Shown here one piece after another: positions 24,596-25,386 of a stretch of DNA of 25,386 nucleotides. This DNA comes from Thermoanaerobacterales bacterium UBA4877. Lineage in GTDB: Bacteria; Bacillota; Thermoanaerobacteria; Thermoanaerobacterales; UBA4877. Positions within the stretch are counted from its first letter, which is position 1. Each line of letters begins with the position of its first letter. The translations under genes and the position numbers were made by a program. The notes beneath the pieces were generated by a model that was not told the origin of the DNA, made no database searches, and worked only from the letters and a program-made list of their open reading frames with translations. Where the stretch lies: positions 113,239-138,624 of the forward strand of contig DHDL01000010.1 of the NCBI GenBank assembly GCA_002399345.1, given 5' to 3'.

Positions 24596-24630
24596 AAATA
24601 AGGGCTTGGCTTTTAGCCAAGCCCTTATTT
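24596..24630. terminator. Bidirectional terminator of the grd operon and lysR
   Basis: AAATAAGGGCTTGGCT (24596-24611) pairs with AGCCAAGCCCTTATTT (24615-24630) around TTT, a perfect 16-bp stem with T-runs on both sides. It sits between converging genes and should stop both transcripts. Confidence 0.9.
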
Positions 24631-24642
24631 TTAAATGAAGTT

Positions 24643-25386
24643 TTAAGAAGAATATAGTTTAACCGTCTTATTGTATTCCTTTACGATGTTCTGCAATATA
24701 TCCATATGCTCAAAGTCATTAGGGTATAATATGTTAATTTCCCTGGTCATGCTTAGATTTTCAATGGGAAGCACTGTGATCTTTCCTTTCTTGACTTCAT
24801 CCATGCATGCGCTTTTTGCCAGTATGGAGACTCCGATATCACGTCTTATGAGAGCCTTTATGGTTGCTATATTATCCACTTCCAAGATGACGTTAAAATC
24901 ATCAAGGGATATGTTATGGCTCTCCAAATGTGATATAAAAAGATTCATTGTTCCGGATGACGGCCGACGCAGAATAAGCGGCTGTTTTTTTAGCTCATTT
25001 ATCGTAACCATACTCTTCTTTGCCAGCGGGTGATTATTAGAAACTACCAGCATCAAAGAGTCGGTATCAAGCAATATGGAATTGATGCTGTCATCATCTA
25101 TTTTACCTTCCACAACAGCTAAATCCACCTCGTAACTCTTAAGCATATTATAAAGATTTTTTATAGTATCAGTAATTATTGTTATACTTGTACCGGGGTT
25201 CTTGGCGCTGTATTTTGCAAGTACCTCCGCGACGGCATTGCTTTCCGCAGTATGGGTTACACCCACAGTGAGGCTCCTTTTATGCCGCTGTGCATCAAGG
25301 ATATTTTGCTGCATCCGCTTGTACAGGGCTATGCTTCTCCGGGCATATTGAATCACGATATTGCCTTGGTTTGTAGGCTTTATCTC
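24643..25386 (-). CDS. LysR-family regulator, N-terminus beyond the right edge
   Basis: The frame is open to the window end (from the edge: EIKPTNQGNIVIQYAR), so the DNA-binding helix-turn-helix is off the right side and only the linker helix and effector-binding domain are present. That domain starts RSLTVGVTHTAESNAVAEVL and has the periplasmic-binding fold marks of LysR_substrate, with PLILRRPSSGT midway. The stop lies after VKLYSS, 12 bases past the terminator stem. It converges with the BCCT gene, so it is not divergent from the betaine genes and a link to them is not shown. It likely controls a gene to the right. Confidence 0.88.
   Translation of the reverse strand, partial: EIKPTNQGNIVIQYARRSIALYKRMQQNILDAQRHKRSLTVGVTHTAESNAVAEVLAKYSAKNPGTSITIITDTIKNLYNMLKSYEVDLAVVEGKIDDDSINSILLDTDSLMLVVSNNHPLAKKSMVTINELKKQPLILRRPSSGTMNLFISHLESHNISLDDFNVILEVDNIATIKALIRRDIGVSILAKSACMDEVKKGKITVLPIENLSMTREINILYPNDFEHMDILQNIVKEYNKTVKLYSS

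Noticed and set aside
1..25386. CRISPR arrays, tRNA or rRNA genes, insertion sequences
   Set aside because: No regular spaced repeats, no cloverleaf or rRNA-like stretch, and no transposase motif or terminal inverted repeats were seen on either strand.

Overview
The window looks like chromosomal DNA from an anaerobic, endospore-lineage Firmicute (Clostridia or Thermoanaerobacterales-like; the genus cannot be fixed from this sequence). The evidence is a selenoprotein betaine/glycine-reductase gene pair, strong AGGAGG-type ribosome sites, sigma-A-type promoters, S-layer homology domains, and a gene order that parallels the Bacillus block spo0F-fbaA-tal-murA-glpX-rho-rpmE-tdk-prfA-prmC.

Layout. 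(1) 1-3006: a metallophosphoesterase cut by the left edge, then a Rad50/SbcC-type ATPase divided over three genes: an N-half with Walker A ending in a CxxC zinc hook, an 82-residue coiled coil, and a C-half with signature, Walker B and H-loop. (2) 3007-3441: no firm gene; two doubtful minus-strand mini-ORFs, then a promoter with a TetR-type operator. (3) 3442-9540: an efflux operon (lipoprotein adaptor, RND pump, TolC-like protein) ending in a decayed TetR regulator. (4) 9575-11197: an S-layer-anchored protein with four beta repeats. (5) 11332-18700 and on to 19523: Spo0F-like receiver, a highly structured noncoding stretch with a strong terminator, a zinc-ribbon protein, fructose-bisphosphate aldolase, transaldolase, an XRE-cupin regulator, rho, trpS, rpmE, a DUF1385 membrane protein and prmC. 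(6) 19515-24591: a betaine-reduction cassette consisting of a TetR repressor (minus strand), a divergent promoter region with a 20-bp perfect palindrome inside the grd promoter, grdI, grdH with an in-frame UGA selenocysteine codon and its SECIS hairpin, and a BCCT betaine transporter. (7) 24643-25386: a LysR regulator cut by the right edge, separated from the transporter by a bidirectional terminator.

How the genes work together. The grd cassette should import glycine betaine and reduce it to trimethylamine and acetyl phosphate, using GrdA, GrdC and GrdD encoded elsewhere. The efflux operon is probably constitutive because its likely cognate repressor is broken while the operator remains. The split ATPase plus nuclease would form an Mre11-Rad50-like DNA end-processing complex. 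The most unusual items are the three-way split Rad50-like ATPase, the unexplained structured RNA candidate at about 11723-11945, and the eroded tetR.
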